Shown here one piece after another: positions 34,224 through 43,984 of a stretch of DNA of 64,000 nucleotides (position 1 is its first letter; every line of letters begins with the position of its first letter). A model generated the notes under the pieces. It saw nothing but the letters and a program-made list of their open reading frames with translations, made no database searches and was not told the origin of the DNA. This DNA comes from an uncultured Clostridium sp. (GTDB lineage Bacteria; Bacillota; Clostridia; TANB77; CAG-465): positions 1 through 64,000 of the forward strand of contig CANAIR010000006.1 in assembly GCA_947361355.1 (NCBI GenBank), written 5' to 3'. Made by a program: the position numbers and the translations under genes.

Positions 34224-34619
34224 TTAATTTTTACTAATATTATTTGACTTATTTTGTTTTGTATACTCATTTTTTTTATCTTCCAATTTACTAATATAAC
34301 TTCTTCTAATCGTAGAAAAATTATTAAGTAATCTTCCACTAAACACTATAACTGCTGCTAAATAAATATCAACATCAAGCTTTCTGCCTATAAAAGTAAG
34401 TAACATTGCTATTATAGCATTTCCAAAAAAGCCAGATAAAAAAGTACTCATTTTAAATTTTTTTTCAATATTTGCACTGAAAGCTCCAAATACGGAATCA
34501 AGACAGGCAAGTATTGCAACTGCGATATACTGTGAATATGCGTATGGTATTTCTACATTAAGACCTGTAAATATACCTGCAATTACAAAAATAATTATTA
34601 CTATTATTCCTAATGCCAT
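34224..34619 (-). CDS. sbp: small basic protein (DUF1290)
   Basis: A 131-residue membrane protein with four helices; PYAYSQYIAVAILACLDSVFGA and a GFFGNAIIAMLLTFIGRKL segment are typical of the DUF1290/Sbp family encoded in division clusters next to ftsQ and DUF881 genes. The C-terminus is a basic polar tail. In related bacteria ftsZ lies soon after; here the DGR region follows instead. GGAGG site, ten bases after the DUF881 gene. Confidence 0.9.
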   Translation of the reverse strand: MALGIIVIIIFVIAGIFTGLNVEIPYAYSQYIAVAILACLDSVFGAFSANIEKKFKMSTFLSGFFGNAIIAMLLTFIGRKLDVDIYLAAVIVFSGRLLNNFSTIRRSYISKLEDKKNEYTKQNKSNNISKN

Positions 34620-34629
34620 ATCTTTCCTC

Positions 34630-35442
34630 CTATTTATCTTCTTTAACTTTATCTAAAGAAAAGCTTCCTTCAAATTTTGGTATTTTTACTTCTGATTGTC
34701 TAGATACACTTATTCCTATGCCTAGATTTTTTAATGTATCTACAATACCATTTTTTATATTCATTGCACTTTCTAAATACTGTGCATCACCAATAGCTTT
34801 AATCTCAAATGGTGCAGCAACTTTTTGGTAATTTACTTGTATAACTGGACCAACACAACGTATTGCTGATGTAGCAATAATTCTTTGACCATTTACACTA
34901 ATTGCCTCTGCTCCCGCTGCTTTTAACTCATTTACAACTGTAAGAACATCACTATCATGAACAAGTGTATCTGAATTTATTTCTGTACTATTAGGCGCTT
35001 TTCCCCCATCTGTTAAAGTTATAATTATTCCTTCACCTTTTATATCTTTACTTCCTGCAAGTAAACTTAATACATCTAGTTCTTGTTTCATAGAATCAAT
35101 CAAAGTATTATTTGTAGAGGCATTATTTTGGTACTCATTTACTATTTTTTCACTTTTCTCATATTTTTCCTTTAAATCGTTATATTTTCTTTGTAAACTT
35201 ACTAAATCATCTGCAAGTTGTGCCTCTCTTTTTCCTTCTAGTACTTCTTCAGTATTACTAATAGATTTCATTTGAGCAGCAAGCATCATACTTAAGAAAA
35301 AAAGTGCTATTCCAATTACTATATAGGTTATTAACGAATTTTTAATAAATAACTTTTTAATTTTATTTAATATATATATTTTCTCTGATTTATTTTGTCC
35401 ATTTTTTTCCTTTTCAAAGTTTACATTTTGCTTATCAGACAA
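34630..35442 (-). CDS. DUF881 family membrane protein
   Basis: About 270 residues: a polar N-terminus, one transmembrane helix (about 35-56), a coiled coil (about 65-110, LQRKYNDLKEKYEKSEKIV) and a C-terminal DUF881 domain with GEGIIITLTDG, HDSDVLTVVNELKAAGAEAISVNGQRI and FEIKAIGD. Members sit beside ftsQ and sbp and are thought to take part in division. A TTG start at 35442 is preferred because it is nine bases after AAGGAG; a GTG at 35451 is too close to the site. Confidence 0.88.
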   Translation of the reverse strand: MSDKQNVNFEKEKNGQNKSEKIYILNKIKKLFIKNSLITYIVIGIALFFLSMMLAAQMKSISNTEEVLEGKREAQLADDLVSLQRKYNDLKEKYEKSEKIVNEYQNNASTNNTLIDSMKQELDVLSLLAGSKDIKGEGIIITLTDGGKAPNSTEINSDTLVHDSDVLTVVNELKAAGAEAISVNGQRIIATSAIRCVGPVIQVNYQKVAAPFEIKAIGDAQYLESAMNIKNGIVDTLKNLGIGISVSRQSEVKIPKFEGSFSLDKVKEDK

Positions 35443-35456
35443 AATTATCACGCTCC

Positions 35457-36242
35457 TTAAAAAGAAGAATATGTAGGATTAGTTTGTGTTAAATCTAATA
35501 CTCCACCTGAATCTTCTCCAATCGATTTCAAAATTTCTCCAAGTAGCGCCATTTTATAACTTAAATTATCACTATTTGGAAATATTACATTAAGTTTATC
35601 ATTTAAAGTTAGTGTTGTCAAGGAATTTTCAAAATTTACTTTTGTTATCTTTCTATTTATTTTACTTTTTAAAAACTCATCATCTATCTTCAAAAAGACT
35701 AATATTTTTGACATATCTATATCATTTATTTTTGTTCCCAATATAACTTCATTATCAAAAGTTATGCCATGTATTAGAAGTTCATCTTCACTTTTTTTAT
35801 CTATAGTTGTTTCTTCTAATATATTGCCCTCTTCATCTAATTTGTAATATACATGTTTTTCTTTATCATAAGCAAAATATTTTGACTTTCTTTCTACAAC
35901 CTCTATTTTTATTTCATTAGGTAAATTAAATTTCAAATTTATCTTTTTTATATATGGAAGTGAAGATAAATTCTTTTTATTGCATTTTAAAGCTTGAATA
36001 AAAATATTTTTATTTGTTATCAATCCAAGCTGTTTTGTTACTTCATCAATTGTATATCTATCAGTTCCCTCAAGCTTGAAAGATTTAATATCAAATGTTG
36101 GATGTTTTAATAACAGATAACTTCCTGCAATAATAATAATAGTAAATAATAAAAATAAAAGAACCTTTAAAATTCTTTTTTTTCTTTTTGTTTCCCTAGG
36201 AGTTTTTACGCTTCTTTTATTACTTGTCCTACTTTTAGCCAT
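35457..36242 (-). CDS. ftsQ: cell division protein FtsQ/DivIB
   Basis: A 261-residue bitopic division protein that forms the FtsQ/L/B complex and controls septal wall synthesis. Basic cytoplasmic N-terminus, transmembrane helix (about 27-45), POTRA domain (about 50-120, FKLEGTDRYTIDEV) and a beta domain ending in LDLTQTNPTYS. Length is normal for DivIB. Overlapping context: five bases after murG. Confidence 0.9.
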   Translation of the reverse strand: MAKSRTSNKRSVKTPRETKRKKRILKVLLFLLFTIIIIAGSYLLLKHPTFDIKSFKLEGTDRYTIDEVTKQLGLITNKNIFIQALKCNKKNLSSLPYIKKINLKFNLPNEIKIEVVERKSKYFAYDKEKHVYYKLDEEGNILEETTIDKKSEDELLIHGITFDNEVILGTKINDIDMSKILVFLKIDDEFLKSKINRKITKVNFENSLTTLTLNDKLNVIFPNSDNLSYKMALLGEILKSIGEDSGGVLDLTQTNPTYSSF

Positions 36243-36247
36243 ATCAT

Positions 36248-37378
36248 TTACACCTTTTCTTTCAAAATCTCATTAATACATTTATATATTTTTTCTTCCA
36301 CATCATTATTATTTATATTTTTCATATTTTCTGACATTTTATCTATATTACCATTTTGAAGCATATCTAAAATTGTTTTATTTAGTAACTTAGCACTCAA
36401 ATCTTTTTGTTCTAATATATTTGCACCACCAATATTTTCTAAAACTTTTGCATTATAAAATTGATGATTTTCTGCTGCAGAAGGAAGCGGTATTAAAATT
36501 GCAGGCTTTTTTGTTATAGAAAGTTCAGTAATAGTCATAGCTCCTGCTCTAGTTATACACATATCAACTGCCTTATACATTTTATCCATGTCATATATAA
36601 ATTTTTCAAGTTTTACATATCTATTTAAATCTATATTTTTTTCTTTTTCAATTCTAATCAAGCTTTCCTTTATTTGCTCATAACTATTTTCACCTGTAAC
36701 TAAAATTATATAATATTTATCACTTAAGTATTTATTTAACATATCAACAATTGTCTCATTTATTTTTTTTGCACCTTGGCTTCCACACATAACTAAAATT
36801 ATTTTCCTATCTATATTTTCTAATCCTAATTCTTTTTTACACATACTGCTATCTAATTTAGCAAATGACTCTTTATTAAATTTTGCTGGAGTTCCAGTAT
36901 ACACTAAATTTTCTTTTCTTTTTAATCGCTTTTTTGCATCATCAAATCCAAGCATAACACAACTTGCATTTCCAGCAAGAAGTTTTACTGAAACACCTGG
37001 AAAAGCATTACTTTCATGAAGCATATATGGTACTTTTAGTTTTTTTGCAGCAAGCATAACAGGACCGCATATATATCCTCCTGTTCCTATAATCAAATCA
37101 GGTTTAAATTCTGAAATTATTTTCTTAGAATCTCCTATTCCTTTATATGTATCAAATAAAGCCTTAAAATTCTTTAATGTAAATGAACGAATAAGTTTTC
37201 CTGTACTTATATGCTTAATATCAAAACCAGCATTTGCTACTAACTTATTTTCAAGTCCATTTTTTGTACCTATAAATAAAATTTCTGTATCTTTATTATG
37301 CTCTAATATTATTCTAGCTATCGCTATTGCAGGATTTACATGTCCACCTGTACCAGCACAAGCAAAAACTACTTTCAT
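36248..37378 (-). CDS. murG: UDP-GlcNAc:undecaprenyl-PP-MurNAc-pentapeptide transferase
   Basis: Glycosyltransferase that adds GlcNAc to lipid I to make lipid II at the inner membrane face. The 376 residues show GGTGGHVNPAIAIA-like start (CAGTGGHVNPA), GTGGYICGP, LHESNAFPG, GSQGAKKINE and the C-terminal RAGAMTITEL..PAILIPLP.A..NHQ..NA signature. Normal length. AGGAG site. Confidence 0.96.
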   Translation of the reverse strand: MKVVFACAGTGGHVNPAIAIARIILEHNKDTEILFIGTKNGLENKLVANAGFDIKHISTGKLIRSFTLKNFKALFDTYKGIGDSKKIISEFKPDLIIGTGGYICGPVMLAAKKLKVPYMLHESNAFPGVSVKLLAGNASCVMLGFDDAKKRLKRKENLVYTGTPAKFNKESFAKLDSSMCKKELGLENIDRKIILVMCGSQGAKKINETIVDMLNKYLSDKYYIILVTGENSYEQIKESLIRIEKEKNIDLNRYVKLEKFIYDMDKMYKAVDMCITRAGAMTITELSITKKPAILIPLPSAAENHQFYNAKVLENIGGANILEQKDLSAKLLNKTILDMLQNGNIDKMSENMKNINNNDVEEKIYKCINEILKEKV

Positions 37379-37448
37379 ACCTTACTCCTTTAATCTTTAT
37401 ATTTAGAATACTACATTTTTTATTTTACTTATAACATTATTTTACGTT

Positions 37449-38000
37449 TTATTTACCTATATATTTTGATATATAATATTCAAGTATTACTACATCTCTT
37501 ACTGGTATAAATTTAGTTCTATACAAATTATCATATTTTGAACCTTTTATATTACCAATGCTTTTTTTAATTTTTTCATATGCCTCTTTTATATCAAGCC
37601 ACAATATTTTTGCACCTTCATCTATTTCTTTTTTTGTGTAACCTGTACTTTTTGTATTTTCTATTACTTTTCCTACATAACAATATGAGAGTTGTCTAAA
37701 ATTTTCATGACTTTTTATTTCTTCTGTATAACCTAAAAAATCTAAAATATCAATTTTACATCCTGTTTCTTCAAGTGCTTCTCTTACAAAAGCTTGCTCA
37801 TAACTTTCACCTTCATCAACACCACCACCTGGAAGTTTAAACTCATTTTTATTTTCTTTATTAAGTATTGCAATTTTTCCTTGTGCATTTAAAATTATTC
37901 CACGTGCCGATTTTCTAAGTCTATATTTATCATTATTTTCTTTTGCAATTTCTCCTATATCTTCATCAGTAATCTTTCTAATCAATTTAATTTCTTGCAT
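37449..38000 (-). CDS. Nudix hydrolase inserted in the dcw cluster
   Basis: A 183-residue Nudix protein. The Nudix box GGGVDEGESYEQAFVREALEETG lies near residue 60, split here as GGGVDEGE and REALEETG. Substrate unknown; Nudix enzymes cleave nucleoside-diphosphate compounds. It is placed between ftsW and murG, 34 bases after ftsW and 70 before murG, where murD or murC often lies in other Clostridia. It may only be a passenger in the transcript. Confidence 0.9.
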   Translation of the reverse strand: MQEIKLIRKITDEDIGEIAKENNDKYRLRKSARGIILNAQGKIAILNKENKNEFKLPGGGVDEGESYEQAFVREALEETGCKIDILDFLGYTEEIKSHENFRQLSYCYVGKVIENTKSTGYTKKEIDEGAKILWLDIKEAYEKIKKSIGNIKGSKYDNLYRTKFIPVRDVVILEYYISKYIGK

Positions 38001-38034
38001 AATTGTTCTCCCTTTAATACTACATTTTTATCCA

Positions 38035-39147
38035 TTACTCATTTTTACAATTTCTTGATACACTAAGAAGAATTCCCATTGCACAAAGATTAATAAATAA
38101 AGCTGTTCCTCCATAACTAAAAAATGGAAGTGGCATACCTGTTACTGGAATGGAACATGTTACAACAGCAATATTTACTATAATTTGTACTGCAAATACA
38201 CTTGTTATACCAGTTGCAATTAAAGAACCGTATAAATCTTTACATGTTATTGCTATTCTATAGCCTCTATATATAAAAAATGTAAATACTCCAAGTACAA
38301 TTACTGTACCCGCTAAACCAAATTCTTCGCCAAGAACAGAAAATATAAAGTCGTTTTGTGCCTCTGGAAGCCACAAATATTTTTGTCTACTTTGACCTAA
38401 ACCTCTGCCAAATAAACCACCTGAACCTATTGCATATAAACTTTGTGCGGCTTGCCAGTTATCTCCTCTTATATCTTCCTCTGGATTTGTAAAGGCAAGA
38501 ATTCTTTTTAGCCTAAATGGTTCAGCTATTATAAATGCGCTAATAGCTATAATTCCTACCAATAGTATACCAATAATGTATCTTGCTTTTATTTTTATTC
38601 CACTTGCAAAAATTATTGAAGCTGATGCTACAAGCATTACTAAAGTACCACTCATATGTTTTTGTAAAAACATAACTACAACTACTAATACGATAAATAA
38701 TCCAGGTATTATATAGCCTTTAAAATTATTTATTTTTTTTACATTTAATGATATATAAGTCGATGTTGCAAGGACTAGAGCCATTTTCATAATTTCAGAA
38801 GGTTGAAATCTCAAAAGCCCTATTCCAAGCCATCTTTTTGCACCATTAACTGTAACGCCAAGTGGTGTTAAAACTGCTATAAGTAGTAATAAAGCAATTG
38901 CATATGCAATATAGCTCCACCTTTTATATATTTTATAATCTATTCTAGAAATAACAAGCATAGCTACTATTCCAGCTATTGCAAAAATAAGTTGTCTTGT
39001 AAGTAAATAGTTACTGTCTTCATATATGGTAAGTGCATGATATGAACTTGCAGTAGAAACCATTAGAATTCCCATACATAATAGTATAATTATTGTTATA
39101 AGCATACTAAAATCTAGTTTTTTTTCATTTATTTTATCTTTTTTCAT
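38035..39147 (-). CDS. ftsW: FtsW/SpoVE-type SEDS peptidoglycan polymerase
   Basis: A 370-residue protein with about ten membrane helices. SEDS features visible: NGAKRWL, FQPSEIMKMALVLATS, EPFRLKRILAFTNPEEDIRGDNWQAAQSLYAIGSGGLFG split across a loop, and the C-terminal PVTGMPLPFFSYGG. It polymerises lipid II with a partner class B penicillin-binding protein, here probably the spoVD product. Vegetative (FtsW) versus sporulation (SpoVE) use cannot be told from sequence. Confidence 0.93.
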   Translation of the reverse strand: MKKDKINEKKLDFSMLITIIILLCMGILMVSTASSYHALTIYEDSNYLLTRQLIFAIAGIVAMLVISRIDYKIYKRWSYIAYAIALLLLIAVLTPLGVTVNGAKRWLGIGLLRFQPSEIMKMALVLATSTYISLNVKKINNFKGYIIPGLFIVLVVVVMFLQKHMSGTLVMLVASASIIFASGIKIKARYIIGILLVGIIAISAFIIAEPFRLKRILAFTNPEEDIRGDNWQAAQSLYAIGSGGLFGRGLGQSRQKYLWLPEAQNDFIFSVLGEEFGLAGTVIVLGVFTFFIYRGYRIAITCKDLYGSLIATGITSVFAVQIIVNIAVVTCSIPVTGMPLPFFSYGGTALFINLCAMGILLSVSRNCKNE

Positions 39148-39163
39148 ATATCGCTCCTAATTT

Positions 39164-40117
39164 TTAAATGAAATATGCAACTGCACAACATATTGCAGTT
39201 ATTGCCCAAAATAATATAACTACTTTTGTTTCTTTCATTCCACTCAATTCTAAATGATGATGAAATGGAGCCATTTTAAATATTCTTTTTCCCTTAGTCA
39301 ATTTAAAATAACTTACTTGTAAAATAACAGATAAAGTATCTATTATACATACTAGTGCTACAATTGCTAAAAAAAGTGGCATTTTCAAAATTATTGCAAT
39401 TGAGGCTACTGCACCTCCTAAAGCCAAAGAACCTGTATCTCCCATAAATACTTTCGCAGGATGAAAATTAAATATTAAAAATCCAATACAACTTCCTGTT
39501 GTACAGGCACCAAATATAGCCATTTCAGTATTTTGCATTTTAACAGCCATAAGTGTAAAAAAAGTCATAATAATTGCAACTACACCAGATGCCAAACCAT
39601 CTAACCCGTCAGTTAAGTTTACAGCATTTGTTGTTGCAAGTAAAATAAAAGCTGTAAAAAATATAAAAGCTCCAATTGATAAAGAAATTGGTTGTTCAAA
39701 AAATGGTATTATAATATCAGTTCCATAATTAAATACATTTAAATACAGTAAAATAAATATAGCAGTTATTAAAAACAAACCAAACATTTTCTTTTTTGGT
39801 GACAACCCTTCAGTGTTTTTTAAAACAAGTTTTTTATAATCATCAATAAAGCCTATAATTCCAAACCCAAGTACAGATACTATTGCTAAAATAAGAGAGG
39901 GGTATTTTATAGCATATATAGCTAACATAATAACTATAGTCGATATAATTATTATCCCACCCATCACTGGTGTACCTTGTTTTTTTAAATGAGTTTTTGG
40001 TCCATCTTCTCTAACCACTTGACCAACTTTTAATTTCCTAAGTATTGGTACTATTATCATTCCTAAGACAAAAGTTACCACAAATGCAATTATTAAATTT
40101 ATTGTTTGTATATTCAT
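39164..40117 (-). CDS. mraY: phospho-MurNAc-pentapeptide transferase
   Basis: Integral membrane enzyme that makes lipid I. The 317 residues form about ten helices with KKQGTPVMGGI, the catalytic GFIDDYKKL, TDGLDGLASG and FHPAKVFMGDTGSLALGG, and the histidine-rich PFHHHLELSG. Normal length. It follows murE directly; murF, which usually lies between them, is absent. Confidence 0.97.
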   Translation of the reverse strand: MNIQTINLIIAFVVTFVLGMIIVPILRKLKVGQVVREDGPKTHLKKQGTPVMGGIIIISTIVIMLAIYAIKYPSLILAIVSVLGFGIIGFIDDYKKLVLKNTEGLSPKKKMFGLFLITAIFILLYLNVFNYGTDIIIPFFEQPISLSIGAFIFFTAFILLATTNAVNLTDGLDGLASGVVAIIMTFFTLMAVKMQNTEMAIFGACTTGSCIGFLIFNFHPAKVFMGDTGSLALGGAVASIAIILKMPLFLAIVALVCIIDTLSVILQVSYFKLTKGKRIFKMAPFHHHLELSGMKETKVVILFWAITAICCAVAYFI

Positions 40118-40143
40118 TATTCTCTCCTTGTTTTTTTTATGTA

Positions 40144-41619
40144 TTATTCTATATTTTTATCAGGCATATTAGCTGCAATTTCTGCTACTACCTTTCTTTC
40201 ATCAAAATTAATACGTTTATTATTTTTCAATTCTTGATATGTTTCATGACCTTTTCCAGCTATTAAAACAACATCATTTTTCCAAGCTATTTTCATTGCA
40301 AAAGCAATGGCCTGTTTCCTATTTTCAATAATTTTGTAAAGACCTCTTGTTTGCTTCATACCTTGTTCTATTTCAGACATAATACTCTTTGGACTTTCAT
40401 TTCTTGGATTATCAGTAGTTATAACTGTAAAATCTGCAAGTCTTCCTGCAATTTCGCCCATAACAGTTCTTTTTTCTTTATCTCTATTTCCACCACAACC
40501 AAAAACTAAAATAATTCTACCTGTAACATATTTTTTTACGGCAGTCAAAATAGCCTCCAAACTTGATGCGTTATGTGCATAATCTACCATTACAGTAAAT
40601 GTCTTTTTTACATCAATTATCTCCGCTCTTCCAGGTACTTTTACATTTGCAAGTGCAAGTAAAATTGCATCCATTTGACAATTAAGTAAACTACATACCC
40701 CTATTGCTGCCAAAGAATTATATACAGTAAATCGTCCTGGAATATTAATTACAATTGTTTCCAACATTTTATTGATATACATTTTATATTCTACAAAACC
40801 GGCGTTAATTTTTATATCCGCTGCTGTTACATTAACTGCATTATCCAATCCATATGTTGCTATTTTACAATTAATCATCTTTTTTAATCTTGGTGTATAT
40901 ATATCATCACCATTAATCATTGCAAAATCGGACATTTCAAATAACTTAGCTTTAGCTTTTAAATAGTTTTCCATATTTCCATGAAAATCTAAATGTTCCT
41001 CTGATAAATTTGTAAATACACTAATTACAAAATGTAAACCGTAAACTCTATTTAACTCTAAAGCGTGCGAACTAACTTCCATAACTACATATTCCATATC
41101 AGCATCAACCATATCTTTTAATAACTTTTGTAAGTCAAGACTTTCTGGTGAAGTTCTAGTTGCTTCAATTTGAACATTTGCATATGTATTATATATAGTC
41201 CCAATCATGCCTGTTCTTTTTGAGGAAGCATTTAATATATCCCTTATCATATATGCAGTTGTTGTTTTTCCTTTAGTACCAGTGATACCTATTAATTTCA
41301 ATTTTTGTGATGGATAATCATAATATGTTGCAGCCATTTTTGCAAGAGCAATTCTTGAGTCTTCAACCCTTACTACTGTTATATTACTAACATCTAGCTC
41401 ATCTAAACTTATATCCTTTTCAACAACTATTGCACAAGCTCCTAACTCTACTGCCTCTTTAATATAGCTATTACCATCGTTTGAATAACCTTTTATAGCT
41501 ACAAAAACATCATTAATGCTTATCTTTTTAGAATCATATTCTATTTTACTAATTTCTATATTTGTATTTCCAATTACTTCATCATTTTCAAAACTTTCTA
41601 TTAAATACTGTAAAAGCAT
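40144..41619 (-). CDS. murE: UDP-MurNAc-tripeptide synthetase (meso-diaminopimelate adding)
   Basis: ATP-dependent Mur ligase adding the third residue of the stem peptide. The 491 residues have the N-terminal UDP-binding domain, the ATP loop GTKGKTTTAYM, the central domain with EVSSHAL, and the C-terminal domain with TTDNPRNESP. DNPR is the motif linked to meso-diaminopimelate rather than lysine. AGGGGGG site. Normal length. Confidence 0.95.
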   Translation of the reverse strand: MLLQYLIESFENDEVIGNTNIEISKIEYDSKKISINDVFVAIKGYSNDGNSYIKEAVELGACAIVVEKDISLDELDVSNITVVRVEDSRIALAKMAATYYDYPSQKLKLIGITGTKGKTTTAYMIRDILNASSKRTGMIGTIYNTYANVQIEATRTSPESLDLQKLLKDMVDADMEYVVMEVSSHALELNRVYGLHFVISVFTNLSEEHLDFHGNMENYLKAKAKLFEMSDFAMINGDDIYTPRLKKMINCKIATYGLDNAVNVTAADIKINAGFVEYKMYINKMLETIVINIPGRFTVYNSLAAIGVCSLLNCQMDAILLALANVKVPGRAEIIDVKKTFTVMVDYAHNASSLEAILTAVKKYVTGRIILVFGCGGNRDKEKRTVMGEIAGRLADFTVITTDNPRNESPKSIMSEIEQGMKQTRGLYKIIENRKQAIAFAMKIAWKNDVVLIAGKGHETYQELKNNKRINFDERKVVAEIAANMPDKNIE

Positions 41620-41686
41620 AAACTTGCCCCCCTATTTTGTTTATTATATCATACATAAATAAATTTTTCTAAGTCTCGCTAACATT

Positions 41687-43867
41687 CTAAGGTAAATCTG
41701 TTGTATCAACACATTTTAAAGTAACTATAGAGCCCTTTTCAATATTACTTGTAGCAGCTGGGTCTTGTGTTAATACAAAACCAGAACCCATTATTCTTAC
41801 ATTAAGTCCAGCATTTTTTAGTGTTTCAATTGCCTTATCGGAATTCATCTTCTTTACATCTGGAACAGAAGTTGTTTGTTTATTATTTGGATCAATGTAT
41901 ACCCTTATATTAGAACCCTCCATAAGTGAAGCTCCTGATTTAGGTATTTGTTCTTTAATAATTTCTTCTGGCTTAATTTCATTATCAGAAGCAATTACAA
42001 ACCCTTGAGACTCTAATATAGACTTTGCTTCAGAAAAGCTCTTTCCTACTAATTCTGGAACGATTTTTTCTTTTATACCATTTTCATGTAAAGTAAAATC
42101 AGTACTAATATCTAAATATCTTAACGACTCATCTAAAATTGAACCAACTATAGGAGCACATATTGTTCCTCCACCATGACCTGCTTCACCTTTTGGTGCG
42201 TAAGCATTTACAACTACGACAAGCTCTGGATTACTAACAGGTGCAATTCCAGCAAAACCGGCCATATATTTTTTATTTTCTCCTCTTCCTTGCTCACCAG
42301 TTGCTGTTTTACCTGCTACCCTATATCCATTAACCTTTGCACCTTTACCAGTACCTGTTGATACAGTGTCTTCCAAAGCACTTAAAATATCATCTGCTGT
42401 TGATTTTGCCATTATTTGTTTTAATACTTTTGACTCAGTAGTTTTTTCATAATTCCCACTTCCACTTTTTACTTCTTTTACTACATAAGGCTCAACCATA
42501 TAACCACCATTTGCAATTGCAGCATAGTTTACAGCAGTATGAAGTGTAGTTATAGATATTGTTTGCCCAAAAGAAGTAGTTGCCAAATCAACATTTGTCA
42601 TTTTTTTAGGGTCATGTATTATTCCTGCCTGTTCACCTGGTAAATCTATCCCTGTTTTCTTATCTAGATTAAAAGCTTGTAAATATTTACAATATGTATC
42701 AATACCTATTCTTTGTGAAACTTGCATAAAAACAGGGTTGCATGAATTCATAATTCCTTGTCTTAGACTTTGAGAGCCATGTGACCTTGGAGATCTCCAA
42801 CATTTAATTGTCCATGTCCCTATTTTCATACTTCCTGTACAATTAAATTCTCCTGCTTTATCTATTGAGGTTACATTTTCTTCTAAAGCAGAAGTAGCTG
42901 TTACAATTTTAAAAGTAGATCCAGGTTCTGCAACATCTGATATTGTCCTATTTCTCCACATTTGATTTAACTGTGTATTTTTCTCTTCTTTTGATAAAGT
43001 CTCCCACTTTTGTTTTAATTCATCTGTATTTGGAGTAAATGGGGTATTGGGATCAAATCCTGGTGATGTCGCCATTGCAAGTACTTCTCCAGTTGAAGGT
43101 CTAATAACTACACCAGTTGAATATTCACAATCATTTTCTATTGTTACTTTATTAACATATTTTTCAAGAATAGATTGAATAGTAGCATCTACTGTAAGTA
43201 CTATATCCTTTCCATCTATTGGTGCAATATATTGTTCATTAGTAAAAGGGGTTTCTCTTCCTTTTCCATCTGTACTTCCAACTATTTTTCCAGGAACACC
43301 TGATAATTCTTCGTCATAAGATGACTCTATCCCTGCTAGCCCTTGATTATCTGTACCAACAAACCCTAATACGTGTGAAAGTAAATTTCCATATGGATAC
43401 ACCCTTTTTGTATCTTCATCAACTCTAATTCCAGATATTTCTTCATCTTTTATATATTGCAATATCTTTTTAGATTTTTCTTCATCTACTTTGCTAGCTA
43501 TTATCTCACTTGAAGATTTTTTTGTAAGTTTAGCAAGTACATCATCTTTATTAAGTTCCAAAATTTCAGCAATTTTTTTTGCAACCGTTTCTTTTTCTTC
43601 CGATTCAATGCTATTTGGTACAACAGTAACGACATTTACTGAAACACTTTGTGCTAATACCTTTTTACCAGTTGCATCATATATTGTTCCACGTTTTGCT
43701 GCTACTGCTCTTTGTCTTGTTTGTTGATCATATGCCATTTGTGTATAATGATTAGATTTTATAACCTGTATATATACAAGTCTTGATAATAGCCATACAG
43801 ACAATACAATACAACAGACTAACATAACAATTATTCTCTTTTGATTTTTAAGTCCCATATATGCCAA
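41687..43867 (-). CDS. spoVD: SpoVD/PBP2-type class B transpeptidase with PASTA domains
   Basis: Cross-links peptidoglycan. The 726 residues comprise an N-terminal membrane anchor (about 12-33), a dimerisation domain (about 55-210), a transpeptidase domain with the active serine in PGSTFK (about 325) and SCN, and two C-terminal PASTA domains (about 600-665 and 668-726). The third motif reads GKTATG instead of the usual KTGT (codons AAA ACA GCA ACT GGT), so the middle Gly is Ala. The start is a TTG six bases after AGAGGTGG. PASTA domains fit SpoVD. Confidence 0.93.
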   Translation of the reverse strand: MAYMGLKNQKRIIVMLVCCIVLSVWLLSRLVYIQVIKSNHYTQMAYDQQTRQRAVAAKRGTIYDATGKKVLAQSVSVNVVTVVPNSIESEEKETVAKKIAEILELNKDDVLAKLTKKSSSEIIASKVDEEKSKKILQYIKDEEISGIRVDEDTKRVYPYGNLLSHVLGFVGTDNQGLAGIESSYDEELSGVPGKIVGSTDGKGRETPFTNEQYIAPIDGKDIVLTVDATIQSILEKYVNKVTIENDCEYSTGVVIRPSTGEVLAMATSPGFDPNTPFTPNTDELKQKWETLSKEEKNTQLNQMWRNRTISDVAEPGSTFKIVTATSALEENVTSIDKAGEFNCTGSMKIGTWTIKCWRSPRSHGSQSLRQGIMNSCNPVFMQVSQRIGIDTYCKYLQAFNLDKKTGIDLPGEQAGIIHDPKKMTNVDLATTSFGQTISITTLHTAVNYAAIANGGYMVEPYVVKEVKSGSGNYEKTTESKVLKQIMAKSTADDILSALEDTVSTGTGKGAKVNGYRVAGKTATGEQGRGENKKYMAGFAGIAPVSNPELVVVVNAYAPKGEAGHGGGTICAPIVGSILDESLRYLDISTDFTLHENGIKEKIVPELVGKSFSEAKSILESQGFVIASDNEIKPEEIIKEQIPKSGASLMEGSNIRVYIDPNNKQTTSVPDVKKMNSDKAIETLKNAGLNVRIMGSGFVLTQDPAATSNIEKGSIVTLKCVDTTDLP

Positions 43868-43912
43868 TACAATCCACCTCTTAAAATTTATTACATTATA
43901 TCATATATTATA

Positions 43913-43980
43913 AAATAATCCAAGACATATGATTTAAGTTATAATACATAATACTTAAATTTAGTCTTGGTTATTCCTGC
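43913..43980 (-). terminator. hairpin between ftsL and spoVD
   Basis: A long imperfect hairpin with CCAAGAC/GTCTTGG outer arms and TTTAAGT/ACTTAAA inner arms starts five bases after the ftsL stop and ends in ATTATTTTAT. It may partly separate mraZ-rsmH-ftsL from spoVD expression. Confidence 0.55.
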
Positions 43981-43984
43981 TTTA

